From: Scytonema sp035967975
GTDB lineage: Bacteria > Cyanobacteriota > Cyanobacteriia > Cyanobacteriales > Nostocaceae
Assembly: GCA_035967975.1 (NCBI GenBank)
Contig: JAWQFQ010000019.1
Location: forward strand, 10,240 to 74,239
Direction: 5' to 3'
DNA length: 64,000 nucleotides
Positions 22,570 to 31,930 of the stretch are shown piece by piece; the stretch's first letter is position 1; every line of letters begins with the position of its first letter. Made by a program: the position numbers and the translations under genes. Under the pieces are notes generated by a model, which did not search any database, was not told the DNA's origin, and saw only the letters and a list, made by a program, of their open reading frames with translations.

Positions 22570-25098
22570 CTAACTGGAACGCTTATATGTTACAGTTGGC
22601 AAGTCGCAGCGCGAGAGAAGGTAACTAAACACTGAGAGTCGGGTGAGATTTTTTAAAGTGACTATGGATGAAGAAGGTAACCCTCCCTTAGGTAACTTTG
22701 TATAATTTATTTCTTTATCCCCCATTCCTTCCACAACTTCTCCTCCTGCGCCACGCTTTTCCTCATTATACCACCCCACGAGTGTGGCAAAATTGACGTA
22801 TTCCTCGTAAGACATATTCTCCAAATTGCGAATCCCCAAGGTTTCAGTTAGAATCTTTTTTTGCACGCTGAAACCAAAACGCTTGTTACTATTGTCTACC
22901 CACAACTTGTCAATTTGTCTCAAGTCTGGACAAGAAAATTTATTAATATCTTCTAAGTCAAGGTAATATTCTTTTTCTCGCCTTGCAATATATAAAATCA
23001 TTTTAGACGTTCTTTCATCAGCTTGCCGAAACTGCTTATTTTTTAGTAAGTTTGCCAATTCATCATAAAAATGTTCTTTTAAAGATTTTTCTACTGCTTC
23101 CTTAAGCTTTTTATTATGATTTGGAGCGTCAAGTAAATCGATAAATTCTCGATGAAGAGCCTCTACAAATTCTTTTGAAAGAATTTTTTGATTTGAAAGT
23201 ATTTTTTCATTAAAGCTCGGACTCATCTCTCTGCCGTTGTTAACCGTTTTCTTTTTCAATTCTCTGAAAAGACTAAAAGCTTTTTCATAAGATTTTAATG
23301 CTTCAGTTTCTTTTTGCTCTTCTTTTTGAAAATTGCCTTGCGTTTTCAAAGTTAAAATCTGAATTTGTAGGCTTTCATAAGACTCATTATTGTTTCTAAC
23401 TTCTACCTTATTAAGAGAATTATTTACGTTTGTTTGCCAATTTGGATCTTTAAGCTTTAAATACGCATAAGCCATTCCTATATGTAGAATATCTTGTTTG
23501 AGGTTTTCATCTTGAATGTTAACAGATTGACCTGCTTGTGAAAGTAATTCTTTAGCTTCATCATACAAACCTTTATCTTTGAGTTTTCCTGCTAGTTCAG
23601 CTAAAGTTCCAACGTTCATAAGATAATTTTGAGTTATTATAAGTTGCTTAGCAGAACCATATACTAAAACTCCTAAAATTCCTGCTACTGATAAAGTTGC
23701 AGCTAAAACAATCCCACCAATACGTATCCGCTGTCGTGCTTTCTTATTAGCTTGAGCTAATACCAAATTCCTTTTTTCTACCGCTTCCCTATCCTTCTTC
23801 TCTCGTTCTAACCGAGCTTCTTTTTCCAATGCGGCGATCGCCTCTTCTTTCTCTTTAGCAACAGAAGCTGCCAAAAACTCCCTATCTTGATAATTGAGGC
23901 TTTTATCTTGCGACCATTTTAAAGCATCCTGTAACGCTTTCCCTCGCAACAATCGTGATTCGTCAGTACCACCAGAAGCCACCCAAAACCGGAAACTTTC
24001 AGAATAGGGACGTAAATTCCTTAATTGCGTTTCAATCCAACTTTGGTCAAATATTTCTCTATAAATAGGATTGTAAACTTTTAACTTATTCTCCTTCCTA
24101 ACGACTAATCCTGAAAGCTGTAGTTCGCTTTGTTCTAAGGTATCATCTGCTGTAATTTCAGCTTTCTCCTCCTGTCGAATTTGTTGATACAATTCTAGTA
24201 AATACCCAGCCCGCTGCTCGTCTCTCAAGATTCTATCTCGTATAGTCCTCAAATGCTCCGGTTCGTCTTGGGATTCCCAATTTTCAATGATGCGGCGCTG
24301 CACAACTTGTTCGACAGTCCGTGGATTCTCGCAACAAGATTCCTCCACCATAAATTGACACAGCTTTTGGGTAAGGAACGGTTGTCCTCCCGTCCAATGT
24401 AAAATGTCCTTCATCACGGCTTGGGAGTCACCAAACCTTCCACGCAATCCCTTCTCTAACGGCTCAACTTCATGTAGTTGAAAACCTTTGAGGCTGATGG
24501 CTTGACCGATGTTAAAAGGTGTGCGTTTTTTATCTGAAATTAAATTGCTGGGTGAGGCAACTCCCAACAAACAGAAGGAGAGGCGATTATAATTGGGATT
24601 ATCGACACGCTGATTGTAACAAGAACGGATAAAAGCAAAAAAGTCATCCGTGGGAAAGTCGAGACTGAGGACGCTATCAATTTCATCGATAAAGATAACG
24701 ATATTTTCTTGAATTTCAGTAAGTAATATCTCTTCAAGGAACTTACGAAATTTTGTCACCAGTGAATTTAATTGATTTTCGCTCCACCAATCTTCCAAAT
24801 CTAAATCCAATCCAAAGCTATCAATCAAGGTATCAATCAAATCTGCATACCATTGTTCTGGTGGGACATTCTGAATACCTCCAGCCGACAGGTCAATAGC
24901 CGCACACTCGACACCCAAATCTCTAAGGCGACGCATGGTTCTTACACGCAAGCTCGACTTACCACTTTGTCGGGAATTAAGGACATAACAAAACTTTCCT
25001 GTGGTCAATCCTTCATACAATTCGCGGTCTGCTTCTCTGGTGACGTAAGTCGTTGCATCTTCAGGTAGACTTCCAGAAAATCGGTATTCATCAAGCAT
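22570..25098 (-). CDS. STAND-type AAA-like NTPase with transmembrane segment and helical C-terminus
   Basis: 842 residues. An AAA_35-like NTPase module occupies about 1-355: P-loop NSRQSGKSSL (41-50), Walker B IVIFIDEIDSVL (133-144), and GGQPFLTQKLC (237-247) in the helical lid. A charged coiled coil (about 413-455) leads into one transmembrane helix, GGIVLAATLSVAGILGVLVY (461-480). The remaining 360 residues are helical with TPR-like spacing (ELLSQAGQSVNIQDENLKQD, then LKSYEKAFSLFRELKKK). In cyanobacteria this module is commonly followed by WD40 or TPR sensors; here the C-terminus is of unknown type. It lies 7 bp after the CHAT-AAA gene, so the two form an operon. Confidence 0.85.
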   Translation of the reverse strand: MLDEYRFSGSLPEDATTYVTREADRELYEGLTTGKFCYVLNSRQSGKSSLRVRTMRRLRDLGVECAAIDLSAGGIQNVPPEQWYADLIDTLIDSFGLDLDLEDWWSENQLNSLVTKFRKFLEEILLTEIQENIVIFIDEIDSVLSLDFPTDDFFAFIRSCYNQRVDNPNYNRLSFCLLGVASPSNLISDKKRTPFNIGQAISLKGFQLHEVEPLEKGLRGRFGDSQAVMKDILHWTGGQPFLTQKLCQFMVEESCCENPRTVEQVVQRRIIENWESQDEPEHLRTIRDRILRDEQRAGYLLELYQQIRQEEKAEITADDTLEQSELQLSGLVVRKENKLKVYNPIYREIFDQSWIETQLRNLRPYSESFRFWVASGGTDESRLLRGKALQDALKWSQDKSLNYQDREFLAASVAKEKEEAIAALEKEARLEREKKDREAVEKRNLVLAQANKKARQRIRIGGIVLAATLSVAGILGVLVYGSAKQLIITQNYLMNVGTLAELAGKLKDKGLYDEAKELLSQAGQSVNIQDENLKQDILHIGMAYAYLKLKDPNWQTNVNNSLNKVEVRNNNESYESLQIQILTLKTQGNFQKEEQKETEALKSYEKAFSLFRELKKKTVNNGREMSPSFNEKILSNQKILSKEFVEALHREFIDLLDAPNHNKKLKEAVEKSLKEHFYDELANLLKNKQFRQADERTSKMILYIARREKEYYLDLEDINKFSCPDLRQIDKLWVDNSNKRFGFSVQKKILTETLGIRNLENMSYEEYVNFATLVGWYNEEKRGAGGEVVEGMGDKEINYTKLPKGGLPSSSIVTLKNLTRLSVFSYLLSRCDLPTVTYKRSS

Positions 25099-25105
25099 AG
25101 TTCAC

Positions 25106-26704
25106 CTACCCCAAACGTTCAGAAAAGTACTTTCGGTATAAATCGTAACTGGGAATGCAATCATTACCTTTGAGTTTCACCAATCCCAGACTGTGTAGCT
25201 TAAACCCAACTTCCGCATCTAATCGTACGGGTTCATTTGCCGTCACCACTTTTTGATATGCTTGTTCTAACTGAGGATTATGTTGTAAATGCCACAATTG
25301 CTGACGTAAATGGTCGCTGAAAATTCCTTGTTCTGTGGGCGCAAGATTCATCAGATCCTCTAAGGTGACTTGCTGAGCTTTGAGGTTAGCCAACGCCTGT
25401 TGGATAAGGTAGGGATGTCCCCCAAGCAAATCCATCAGTTGAGTCAACCCTTGTTTTCCTACTCCATATTCCTTCGCCAAGACTTCTACCTGCTGTTGAT
25501 TAAATTCCGGTAACTCCATCGGTATTCCCACATTAAATGGAGAATGATTGGTATCTAAGGTAGGATAAGCTTCTGTGGAATGAACCACCACCAGCCGTAA
25601 CTTCTTCCAAATATTCCCGACCCTATCTCCTTGTTTAGCATTTTCGTACCAACTTCGCAGTAGCAAGCAGAATTGGGGGAATATCTCAGGATGTTCAAAC
25701 AGTCTTTCAAAATTATCTATAGCGAAGACGAGGGGAGTTTCTAGAACTGATAATAAATACTTTTGAAAATAACGAGTGCAGTTTTTATTTAAACCATAAA
25801 TATCTTGCCAGTATTTCTCTAACTTAACTTCTAATTCTAGACTGTCAGAAACATCAACGCACAACCATTGTAAGAAATTTTTTAAATTCTCAAGAGTATA
25901 TTCATCAGCCAGCTTCAAATCTAATTTTGCTGTTTTGTATCCCTGACCTCTAGCATAGTCCAGTAATTTCTCACTCAACAAAGTCTTACCCATCCTCTGG
26001 GGAGCTTTAATCCGAATCAGCGCCCCTGGTTGCAAAATTGCTTGATAACACTTTTCCTCAATAGGAGGTCGTTCGATATAGATTGTGGTTGGTTCTGTTG
26101 TAGAATTGTCAGGTATAGAATCTGACCAATAAGCTTTTCTTTTCAAAACTGGTATCGACTCGCTCGATGAGTCCTCGATTTGAATGGCAACCAATCCTTC
26201 GTCATAAGCTCTGATGATATTATCTTCATTATCGTACCCAAGCCCATCATAAAACCCCTGAGCAAAAACAATGGCTGGTTTATCGCCAATCGGTTGGTTC
26301 ATTCCAATCGCATAATTAATGTATTGACTAATCTCCAATGCAGGTTTTTCTGAATAACAAGCATTGAGGACGACACAGTTGACATATTCAGCGTGTAACT
26401 TAAACAATGCAGCTAGCCCCTGGGGTGGTACGGGTTTATGATTTCCTGCATCATCTTCCAAAACCAAGCAACCGTCTGGTGTCCCATGACCGCAAAAATG
26501 AACGATGTGGGGTCGTTCTTCTGCTAACGCTCTTCTTATGTCTTGCGATCGCACAGCCATTCTGATTCTCGTCTCAAACTGCTCTCGGTGGATTGCTCTA
26601 CGTATCGCATCCTCAATTAAACGTACCTCCTTATCCAAACGCAGTCCGTCTGGAATGGCGGTGAGAATTAGGATTTTACGGACACTCTCAGTGTTTGTTA
26701 CCAT
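25106..26704 (-). CDS. CHAT caspase-like protease fused to STAND AAA-like NTPase
   Basis: 532 residues. The N-terminal CHAT domain (about 8-185) shows the catalytic dyad: His73 in IVHFCGHG and Cys116 in VVLNACYS. An AAA_35-like NTPase follows (about 205-520), with P-loop APQRMGKT (234-241), Walker B PLVFAIDNFERL (324-335) and GGHPYLIQQAL. CHAT proteases linked to STAND NTPases are used in bacterial conflict and cell-suicide pathways, where ATP-driven oligomerisation activates proteolysis. That role is inferred here. It is cotranscribed with the membrane-anchored paralogous NTPase downstream. Confidence 0.9.
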   Translation of the reverse strand: MVTNTESVRKILILTAIPDGLRLDKEVRLIEDAIRRAIHREQFETRIRMAVRSQDIRRALAEERPHIVHFCGHGTPDGCLVLEDDAGNHKPVPPQGLAALFKLHAEYVNCVVLNACYSEKPALEISQYINYAIGMNQPIGDKPAIVFAQGFYDGLGYDNEDNIIRAYDEGLVAIQIEDSSSESIPVLKRKAYWSDSIPDNSTTEPTTIYIERPPIEEKCYQAILQPGALIRIKAPQRMGKTLLSEKLLDYARGQGYKTAKLDLKLADEYTLENLKNFLQWLCVDVSDSLELEVKLEKYWQDIYGLNKNCTRYFQKYLLSVLETPLVFAIDNFERLFEHPEIFPQFCLLLRSWYENAKQGDRVGNIWKKLRLVVVHSTEAYPTLDTNHSPFNVGIPMELPEFNQQQVEVLAKEYGVGKQGLTQLMDLLGGHPYLIQQALANLKAQQVTLEDLMNLAPTEQGIFSDHLRQQLWHLQHNPQLEQAYQKVVTANEPVRLDAEVGFKLHSLGLVKLKGNDCIPSYDLYRKYFSERLG

Positions 26705-26854
26705 TCATTATTTAGATACATTGGTTACGCCAACTTCTATATATTCTATAGGTACTACTCAAGTCTGGTTATGCAGGTTGTGAAGATGTGCCTAGCTTCC
26801 AAACTTAATTTGTTAAAATTTGTAAAGATATAAGAAGACCCTGTAGTAAAACTT

Positions 26855-27634
26855 ATGAAAACAGCCTTGATTACAGGCGCATCGGCGGGAATTGGTGCTG
26901 CTTTTGCGCGGGAAATAGCCAGCCGTGGGACAAATTTAGTTGTAGTGGCTCGTTCAGAAGACAAACTGAAACAGCTTAAGTCTGAGTTGGAAGAGCAATA
27001 CAAAATTCAAGTGGATGTTATAGTTCAAGACCTCACAGTACCAAATGCTGCACAAGCAGTGTATGATGGCGTTAATACAAGGGGATTGACAATTGATTTA
27101 TTAATTAATAATGCAGGTTTTGGTGAATACGGTGATTTTACTGGAGTAGACGACGAAAAGCAAGTTAAAATGATACAGCTAAACGTCGTAGCGTTAGTAG
27201 ATTTAACGCAAAAATTTTTGCCAGGAATGCGACAGAGGAAATCTGGAAGCATTGTTAATCTAGCTTCAACAGCAGCTTTTCAACCGATGCCTTACTTTTC
27301 TGTTTATGCAGCAAGCAAAGCTTTTGTTCTGAGTTTCAGTGAAGCACTGTGGGCAGAGAATCGTCAACATGGTGTGCGTGTTTTAGCTGTTTGTCCCGGT
27401 CCCACAGATACAGAATTTTTTAAAGAAGCTAAATTTCCTTCATCCTTGGTGGATGCTGCAAGTAAAAATTACACTTCGCCAGAAGTCGTTGTGCGTGAAG
27501 CACTTCAAGCATTGGAAAAGGATCAATCGAACGTTGTCCCTGGTGGTATCAATTTGCAATTACAGGTGAATGTCCCCAGATTTTTACCGAGAGAAACAAT
27601 AGTTAATCTTGTGAAACAACTGTTTGAGAAGTAG
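26855..27634 (+). CDS. SDR-family oxidoreductase
   Basis: 259 residues of the classical short-chain dehydrogenase fold: the dinucleotide loop is TGASAGIGAAFA (7-18), NNAGFGEYGDF is conserved, and the active-site Tyr151/Lys155 lie in YAASK. The VCPGPTDTEFF block supports NADP use with acyl or aldehyde substrates (DltE/YqjQ-like subgroup), but the substrate cannot be read from sequence. It is monocistronic. Confidence 0.92.
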   Translation: MKTALITGASAGIGAAFAREIASRGTNLVVVARSEDKLKQLKSELEEQYKIQVDVIVQDLTVPNAAQAVYDGVNTRGLTIDLLINNAGFGEYGDFTGVDDEKQVKMIQLNVVALVDLTQKFLPGMRQRKSGSIVNLASTAAFQPMPYFSVYAASKAFVLSFSEALWAENRQHGVRVLAVCPGPTDTEFFKEAKFPSSLVDAASKNYTSPEVVVREALQALEKDQSNVVPGGINLQLQVNVPRFLPRETIVNLVKQLFEK

Positions 27635-27636
27635 GG

Positions 27637-27665
27637 GTATGAGGGTGTAGGAGTGTAGGGGGAAA
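27637..27665. repeat. GGGTGTAG-type tandem repeat after SDR gene
   Basis: GGTATGAGGGTGTAGGAGTGTAGG immediately follows the SDR stop. It belongs to the same GGTGTAG repeat class as 13388, 58206 and 62230. Confidence 0.6.
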
Positions 27666-27691
27666 GAGAAATTTGACATTCTCCCATCTCC

Positions 27692-30517
27692 CTAAGGGCG
27701 TTGAATCAAATCAGCCACCGCCTGAATCAGTTTTTCTGGCTCAACGGGTTTGGAAATATGTTTTTGAAAACCTGCTGAAAGTGCTTGTTCTTGATTTGCT
27801 TCTCCAGCATAAGCAGTGAGGGCGATCGCTGGAATTTCTCTTTGCTTTGATGAGAGCGATCGCACTTGACGTATGAACATATAGCCGTCTACGCATGGCA
27901 TTCCGATATCACTGATTAATATGTCTGGTGTATACTTTTCTAGAGTCGCCAGTGCTTCATCAGCAGCAGCGACATCGGTCACAATTGCTCCTGACTGCTG
28001 GAGTAGAAAGGCTATAAGTTGGCGAGTATCAATCTCATCGTCAACTAATAAAACTCGAACACCTTGTAGCGATCGCAAGTTTTGGGAGACATCTGTATTT
28101 ATACCATCGTCTTGACTCTTGTTGCTTTGTGTTAACATCAGGGGAATGCTAATGCTGAAAGTTGCTCCTTGTTCTTCACCAAGACTATCCGCGCAAACAG
28201 TACCACCATGCATTTCAGTGATATGTCGGACAATAGCAAGTCCCAAACCTAACCCACCAAATTGGCGAGTGGTCTTACCATCTTCTTGACGAAAATAGTC
28301 AAATACGTAAGGTAAAAAGTCTGGGTTAATTCCTTTACCCGTATCTTTTACCTGTATCCGAGCATCTTGATTCACTTGCTCTAAGCACACTTCCACCTGT
28401 CCGCCAGAGGGGGTAAACTTAATCGCGTTGGATAACAGGTTCCATACTACTTGTTGCAAACGACCTGCATCACCTTGTACCTGTGCGACTCCTGGTTCAA
28501 ACTCCGTCTGAATTTGAATGTTTTTGGTTTGAGCTGCAAGTTGTACAGTTTCGATAGCAGCATTAATAGTAGAAGTCAAATCGACTGGACAGATATCTAA
28601 GCTAAATTTCCCGCGCAGAATTCGAGAGACATCCAGCAAATCCTCAATCAATTGTACTTGAAGTTTGGCATTGCGCTCAATCGTTTCTAGAGCTTTAGCA
28701 GTGGTCTGCTCGTCAAATTTACGGGTTTGCAGCAGTTTAGACCAACCTAAAATTGGGTTGAGAGGAGACCGCAACTCGTGGGAAAGGACTGCTAAGAACT
28801 CATCTTTAATCCGATTAGCAACTTCTGCTTGCTCCCGTGCGGAGCGTTCGCGAGCAAGAAGGCGTTCTCGTTCTGCTTCTGCTTGCTTGCGTTCGGTAAT
28901 ATCAGAACTGGAGCCAACAACACGAACAAGCTTTCCGTTTCTGTTGCGAATCAGATATCCTCTATCCCAGACATCAATCCAGCGTCCATCTTCGTGACGA
29001 ACCCGATACTCATATTCGTAGCGATCGCCGCTACCTGTCAACACTGAACGCACTTCTGGTTCGAGACGACTCAGGTCATCGGGATGAATGCGTTCTTTCC
29101 ACCAATCTAGTGTTTGCGGGTCATCCTCAGGATGAACACCAATCAAGCGATACAAACCTTCAGAACGTTGAACTACGCCTGTTTGTATGTCCCAGTCGTA
29201 AACTAATCCAGCGACGGCGCGAGCCGCTAGGCGGAACCGTTCCTCACTTTCGCGCAGTGCTTTCTCTACCCGTTTGCGATCGGTAACATCCAGAAATGCT
29301 CCGATAACGCCTCGCACTTCACCTACATTATTCCACAAAGGCACAGCTTTACCATATATGAAGCGCACATCGTCATTTTCAAAGGCAAATTCTATTTCTT
29401 CCTCGACTTCTTGACCAGTTCTACCCGCTTTTTGCATGGGTAAGTCATTATATGGGATATCTTCCCCATTTCGTTGTATCTTAAACTCAAATGGGTATTT
29501 TTCATCTGCAGGTGTAGCAGTGATAACAGCCCCCGATGACATCCTGACAAGTTCATATGCGCTGCGGTTTGCTGTCATCTGGTGACATTGGGGGTCGTGA
29601 GCAATCCAGACAGCCGCTGGAACAGCTTCCATGAAAGTTTCTAGTTCTTCGGCTCTCGCTCTGGCGATCGCTTCACTTTGACGCAGCGCTGCTTCCGTTT
29701 CCTTGCGTTCGGTGATATCATAAAGTACCCCCAACATCCGCATAGGTTGTCCATCACTATCGTACTGAAAATGCCCTAAAGCAGACAGCCAATGTACACT
29801 CCCATCCTCCCAAATCACCCGGTACTCGCACTCGTAATTCTGCTGATTTTCCATTGCTGAAAGAGACGCAGCTTCAACAAGAGGGAGGTCATCGGGATGG
29901 ACGCGATCGCGCCAGTCCTGATAGGAATAGTTCGATCTTCCCGACTCGTACCCAAATAATATTTCGTGGTAGGGATTCCACGTTAACTCGTTGGTTTGCA
30001 GATCCCACACCCACGACCCCATCCTTGCTGCTTCAAAAGCAAGGGCTAGGCGATCGCTATACTGCTGTAGTTTCTCTTCGTTCCTTTGTTCGCTTTGTTG
30101 CTGCTTGAGCCTCACAACTTGCGTCACATCTTCAAGACAGTGGATAATATAGGTCATTTCACCATCTGCACCAAAGATGGGATAATTAACTGGTTGCCAA
30201 TATCTTTCCTCTATTTTATTCTCTTGATTTTTTGAATAAAAAATGCTATACTCACCTAATGGCATTGTATTTGAATTTTGATTTTTCAATACATCTTCCA
30301 AAGAATCCTTTAGATTAAGCACATCCGCAGCTGCTGCATTTGAGGTGTCAGTGAAAAGTTCATATATAAGGAGACCCAGAATTTCCTCCCGTTTCCTCAT
30401 TGTTGCTTGTAGGTAGGCATTGCTGACTGCTGCGATCGTCAAATCCGGTGTCAATGCCAAATACAAGCCCGGTGATGCCTCAAATAAAGATCGGAAGTCA
30501 GGCACTCTAGGAGTCAT
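27692..30517 (-). CDS. Hybrid histidine kinase: four PAS domains, kinase core, receiver
   Basis: 941 residues. Four PAS/PAC units cover about 8-545, with PAC ends DVTQVVRLKQ, DITERKETE, DVTDRKRVE and DITERKQAE. The HisKA phospho-acceptor is His580 in LSHELRSPLN; the HATPase_c domain has NLLSNAIKFTP, DTGKGI and GGLGLGLAIV. A C-terminal receiver ends the protein with Asp870 in ILISDIGMP. There is no transmembrane segment, so this is a cytoplasmic sensor with an internal relay. No output gene is adjacent, and the SDR gene is convergent. PAS ligands are not predictable. Confidence 0.95.
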   Translation of the reverse strand: MTPRVPDFRSLFEASPGLYLALTPDLTIAAVSNAYLQATMRKREEILGLLIYELFTDTSNAAAADVLNLKDSLEDVLKNQNSNTMPLGEYSIFYSKNQENKIEERYWQPVNYPIFGADGEMTYIIHCLEDVTQVVRLKQQQSEQRNEEKLQQYSDRLALAFEAARMGSWVWDLQTNELTWNPYHEILFGYESGRSNYSYQDWRDRVHPDDLPLVEAASLSAMENQQNYECEYRVIWEDGSVHWLSALGHFQYDSDGQPMRMLGVLYDITERKETEAALRQSEAIARARAEELETFMEAVPAAVWIAHDPQCHQMTANRSAYELVRMSSGAVITATPADEKYPFEFKIQRNGEDIPYNDLPMQKAGRTGQEVEEEIEFAFENDDVRFIYGKAVPLWNNVGEVRGVIGAFLDVTDRKRVEKALRESEERFRLAARAVAGLVYDWDIQTGVVQRSEGLYRLIGVHPEDDPQTLDWWKERIHPDDLSRLEPEVRSVLTGSGDRYEYEYRVRHEDGRWIDVWDRGYLIRNRNGKLVRVVGSSSDITERKQAEAERERLLARERSAREQAEVANRIKDEFLAVLSHELRSPLNPILGWSKLLQTRKFDEQTTAKALETIERNAKLQVQLIEDLLDVSRILRGKFSLDICPVDLTSTINAAIETVQLAAQTKNIQIQTEFEPGVAQVQGDAGRLQQVVWNLLSNAIKFTPSGGQVEVCLEQVNQDARIQVKDTGKGINPDFLPYVFDYFRQEDGKTTRQFGGLGLGLAIVRHITEMHGGTVCADSLGEEQGATFSISIPLMLTQSNKSQDDGINTDVSQNLRSLQGVRVLLVDDEIDTRQLIAFLLQQSGAIVTDVAAADEALATLEKYTPDILISDIGMPCVDGYMFIRQVRSLSSKQREIPAIALTAYAGEANQEQALSAGFQKHISKPVEPEKLIQAVADLIQRP

Positions 30518-31004
30518 AATCTTTGTTGTTTACAGAATTAATACTTAGGCTCAATATGGGATTTGATATCATTATCGGTCGATAGCCACCTCTGACCCAC
30601 CATTGCAAATGGAAACAGACGGACTTGTCTGTTTTGCCAAAAGCTTGCTGTCATAACTGATTTACATTTTATCAGCAAACTTTTTGCCAGACAGCAGCTT
30701 ATGTTTTTTAGGGAGCGGGGACAATACTGCTCGGTTAATGGTAGTTGAAGTGCCAGAAACCCGGTATCTTGGAGATACCGGGTTTCTAATTTGGGAGGTG
30801 TAGAGGAAAATTGAATGACGAATTCTTAATGATGGGTGTCACCCTTCTTACGCTAACAATGGTAACTACGGTAAACTCAGCTTTAATTTAGGGACTTCCA
30901 AAAAAAGTCTTCAAATATCTCTTGTGGTACGTCTGTCTCAGATGTCAGCAAGTAGAGTTAGGTAAAAAGACCCTGATTGTGGTTGTAGCTGTTGGAGAAT
31001 ATCT
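30518..31004. other. Intergenic with palindromic repeats
   Basis: Contains the 33-bp palindrome at 30755-30787 and a diverged member of the CTTGTGGTACG repeat class at 30890-30953. The open frame 30922-31173 is out of frame with the real gene at 31005 and is rejected. Confidence 0.6.
30755..30787. repeat. Perfect 15-bp-stem palindrome, copy 1
   Basis: AGAAACCCGGTATCT, loop TGG, AGATACCGGGTTTCT. An identical 33-bp sequence lies at 50167-50199. It would form a very stable hairpin in RNA. No poly-T tract follows, so it is not a standard terminator. Confidence 0.9.
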
Positions 31005-31784
31005 ATGTTTCTTCTTGATGCGCCTCACGTGCAAGCTATTACTGGAGAAAATGCGGTGGCGATCGCTCAATTACCAAAAGTTTGGCAAGAGATTGCAGCA
31101 GGGGAGGCTCGTGTTGGACTGGCAAATCCCCAAAGCTATATTGAGATGGCACAATTATTTCAATATAAGTTAGAACAAGGTGACGTTGACTTATTTAACG
31201 AACATCCGGAACTAGCTCCCCTCAAACCTTGTTTTACAGAAATATTTGGAAAATTAGGACGGGAAACACTAGAATTCTACGGAGAAGATTTCAAAGTAGA
31301 GAAATATCCAGATTTTGAAGGAATTATGCATGAATTGGAGTCCAAGGGGGCGGGTTACGAGAACGAAGTCAAGGTAGCCCGTATCAGTTGGGAACTATTT
31401 CAAGAGTTTGGTTACGAGCTTCCAGCCAGCTTCTACTACGTACATCTTGCTCCCATTGACCGAGATAGTGTTTTTGAAGAACGGGCTTTACGGTTTGACC
31501 CTCGCGATCGCGAACACAAACGCCCCTGGGATGCAGTACTTCACGCTGGAAAAGTTTTTGCCGTACAAATGAAAATACAAAGCATCGCTTCCAAGTACGG
31601 CTTTACATATCAGCATGGTTGCGGTTGCGAAAATCACTTATCTTCCATTGATAAATCACGGGGAGCATTCGAGTATGAATTAAATCCCGAAAAACGTCAA
31701 CGGTGGATTCTCAGTTTCATCTGGACAGCATGGTACGAGTACGCCTTCTTCCCCATCGTACCTAATACGAGATATTTAGTGTGA
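31005..31784 (+). CDS. Conserved-looking hypothetical protein
   Basis: 259 residues with a good ribosome site (GGAGA 7 nt before ATG). Soluble, rich in aromatic and charged residues, with a Cys/His cluster YQHGCGCENHL and a Trp-rich end, WILSFIWTAWYEYAFFP. The HGCGCENH stretch could bind a metal. I do not recognise the family. It is convergent with the acyltransferase gene, separated by paired repeat arrays. Confidence 0.7.
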   Translation: MFLLDAPHVQAITGENAVAIAQLPKVWQEIAAGEARVGLANPQSYIEMAQLFQYKLEQGDVDLFNEHPELAPLKPCFTEIFGKLGRETLEFYGEDFKVEKYPDFEGIMHELESKGAGYENEVKVARISWELFQEFGYELPASFYYVHLAPIDRDSVFEERALRFDPRDREHKRPWDAVLHAGKVFAVQMKIQSIASKYGFTYQHGCGCENHLSSIDKSRGAFEYELNPEKRQRWILSFIWTAWYEYAFFPIVPNTRYLV

Positions 31785-31930
31785 TAGTGGATAGTGGATA
31801 GTGGATAGTAGATAGTGGTTAGTAGGTAGTGGATAGTGGATAGTAGATAGTGGGAAATACTGAGTTTACAGGAACTAACAACTAACAACTAACAACTAAC
31901 CACTAACCACTAACAACTAACCACTAACCA
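31785..31930. repeat. Complementary heptamer arrays between convergent genes
   Basis: The left arm has GTGGATA/GTAGATA/GTGGTTA units (31786-31851) and the right arm CTAACAA/CTAACCA units (31868-31937). The arms can pair over tens of bases. Lying between two convergent stop codons, they are placed to work as a two-way terminator or mRNA 3' protector. Confidence 0.8.

Noticed and set aside
26505..26783. 92-residue plus-strand open frame
   Set aside because: Antisense to the CHAT-domain coding region.
30922..31173. 83-residue plus-strand frame
   Set aside because: Overlaps the start of the better-supported gene at 31005 in a different frame.
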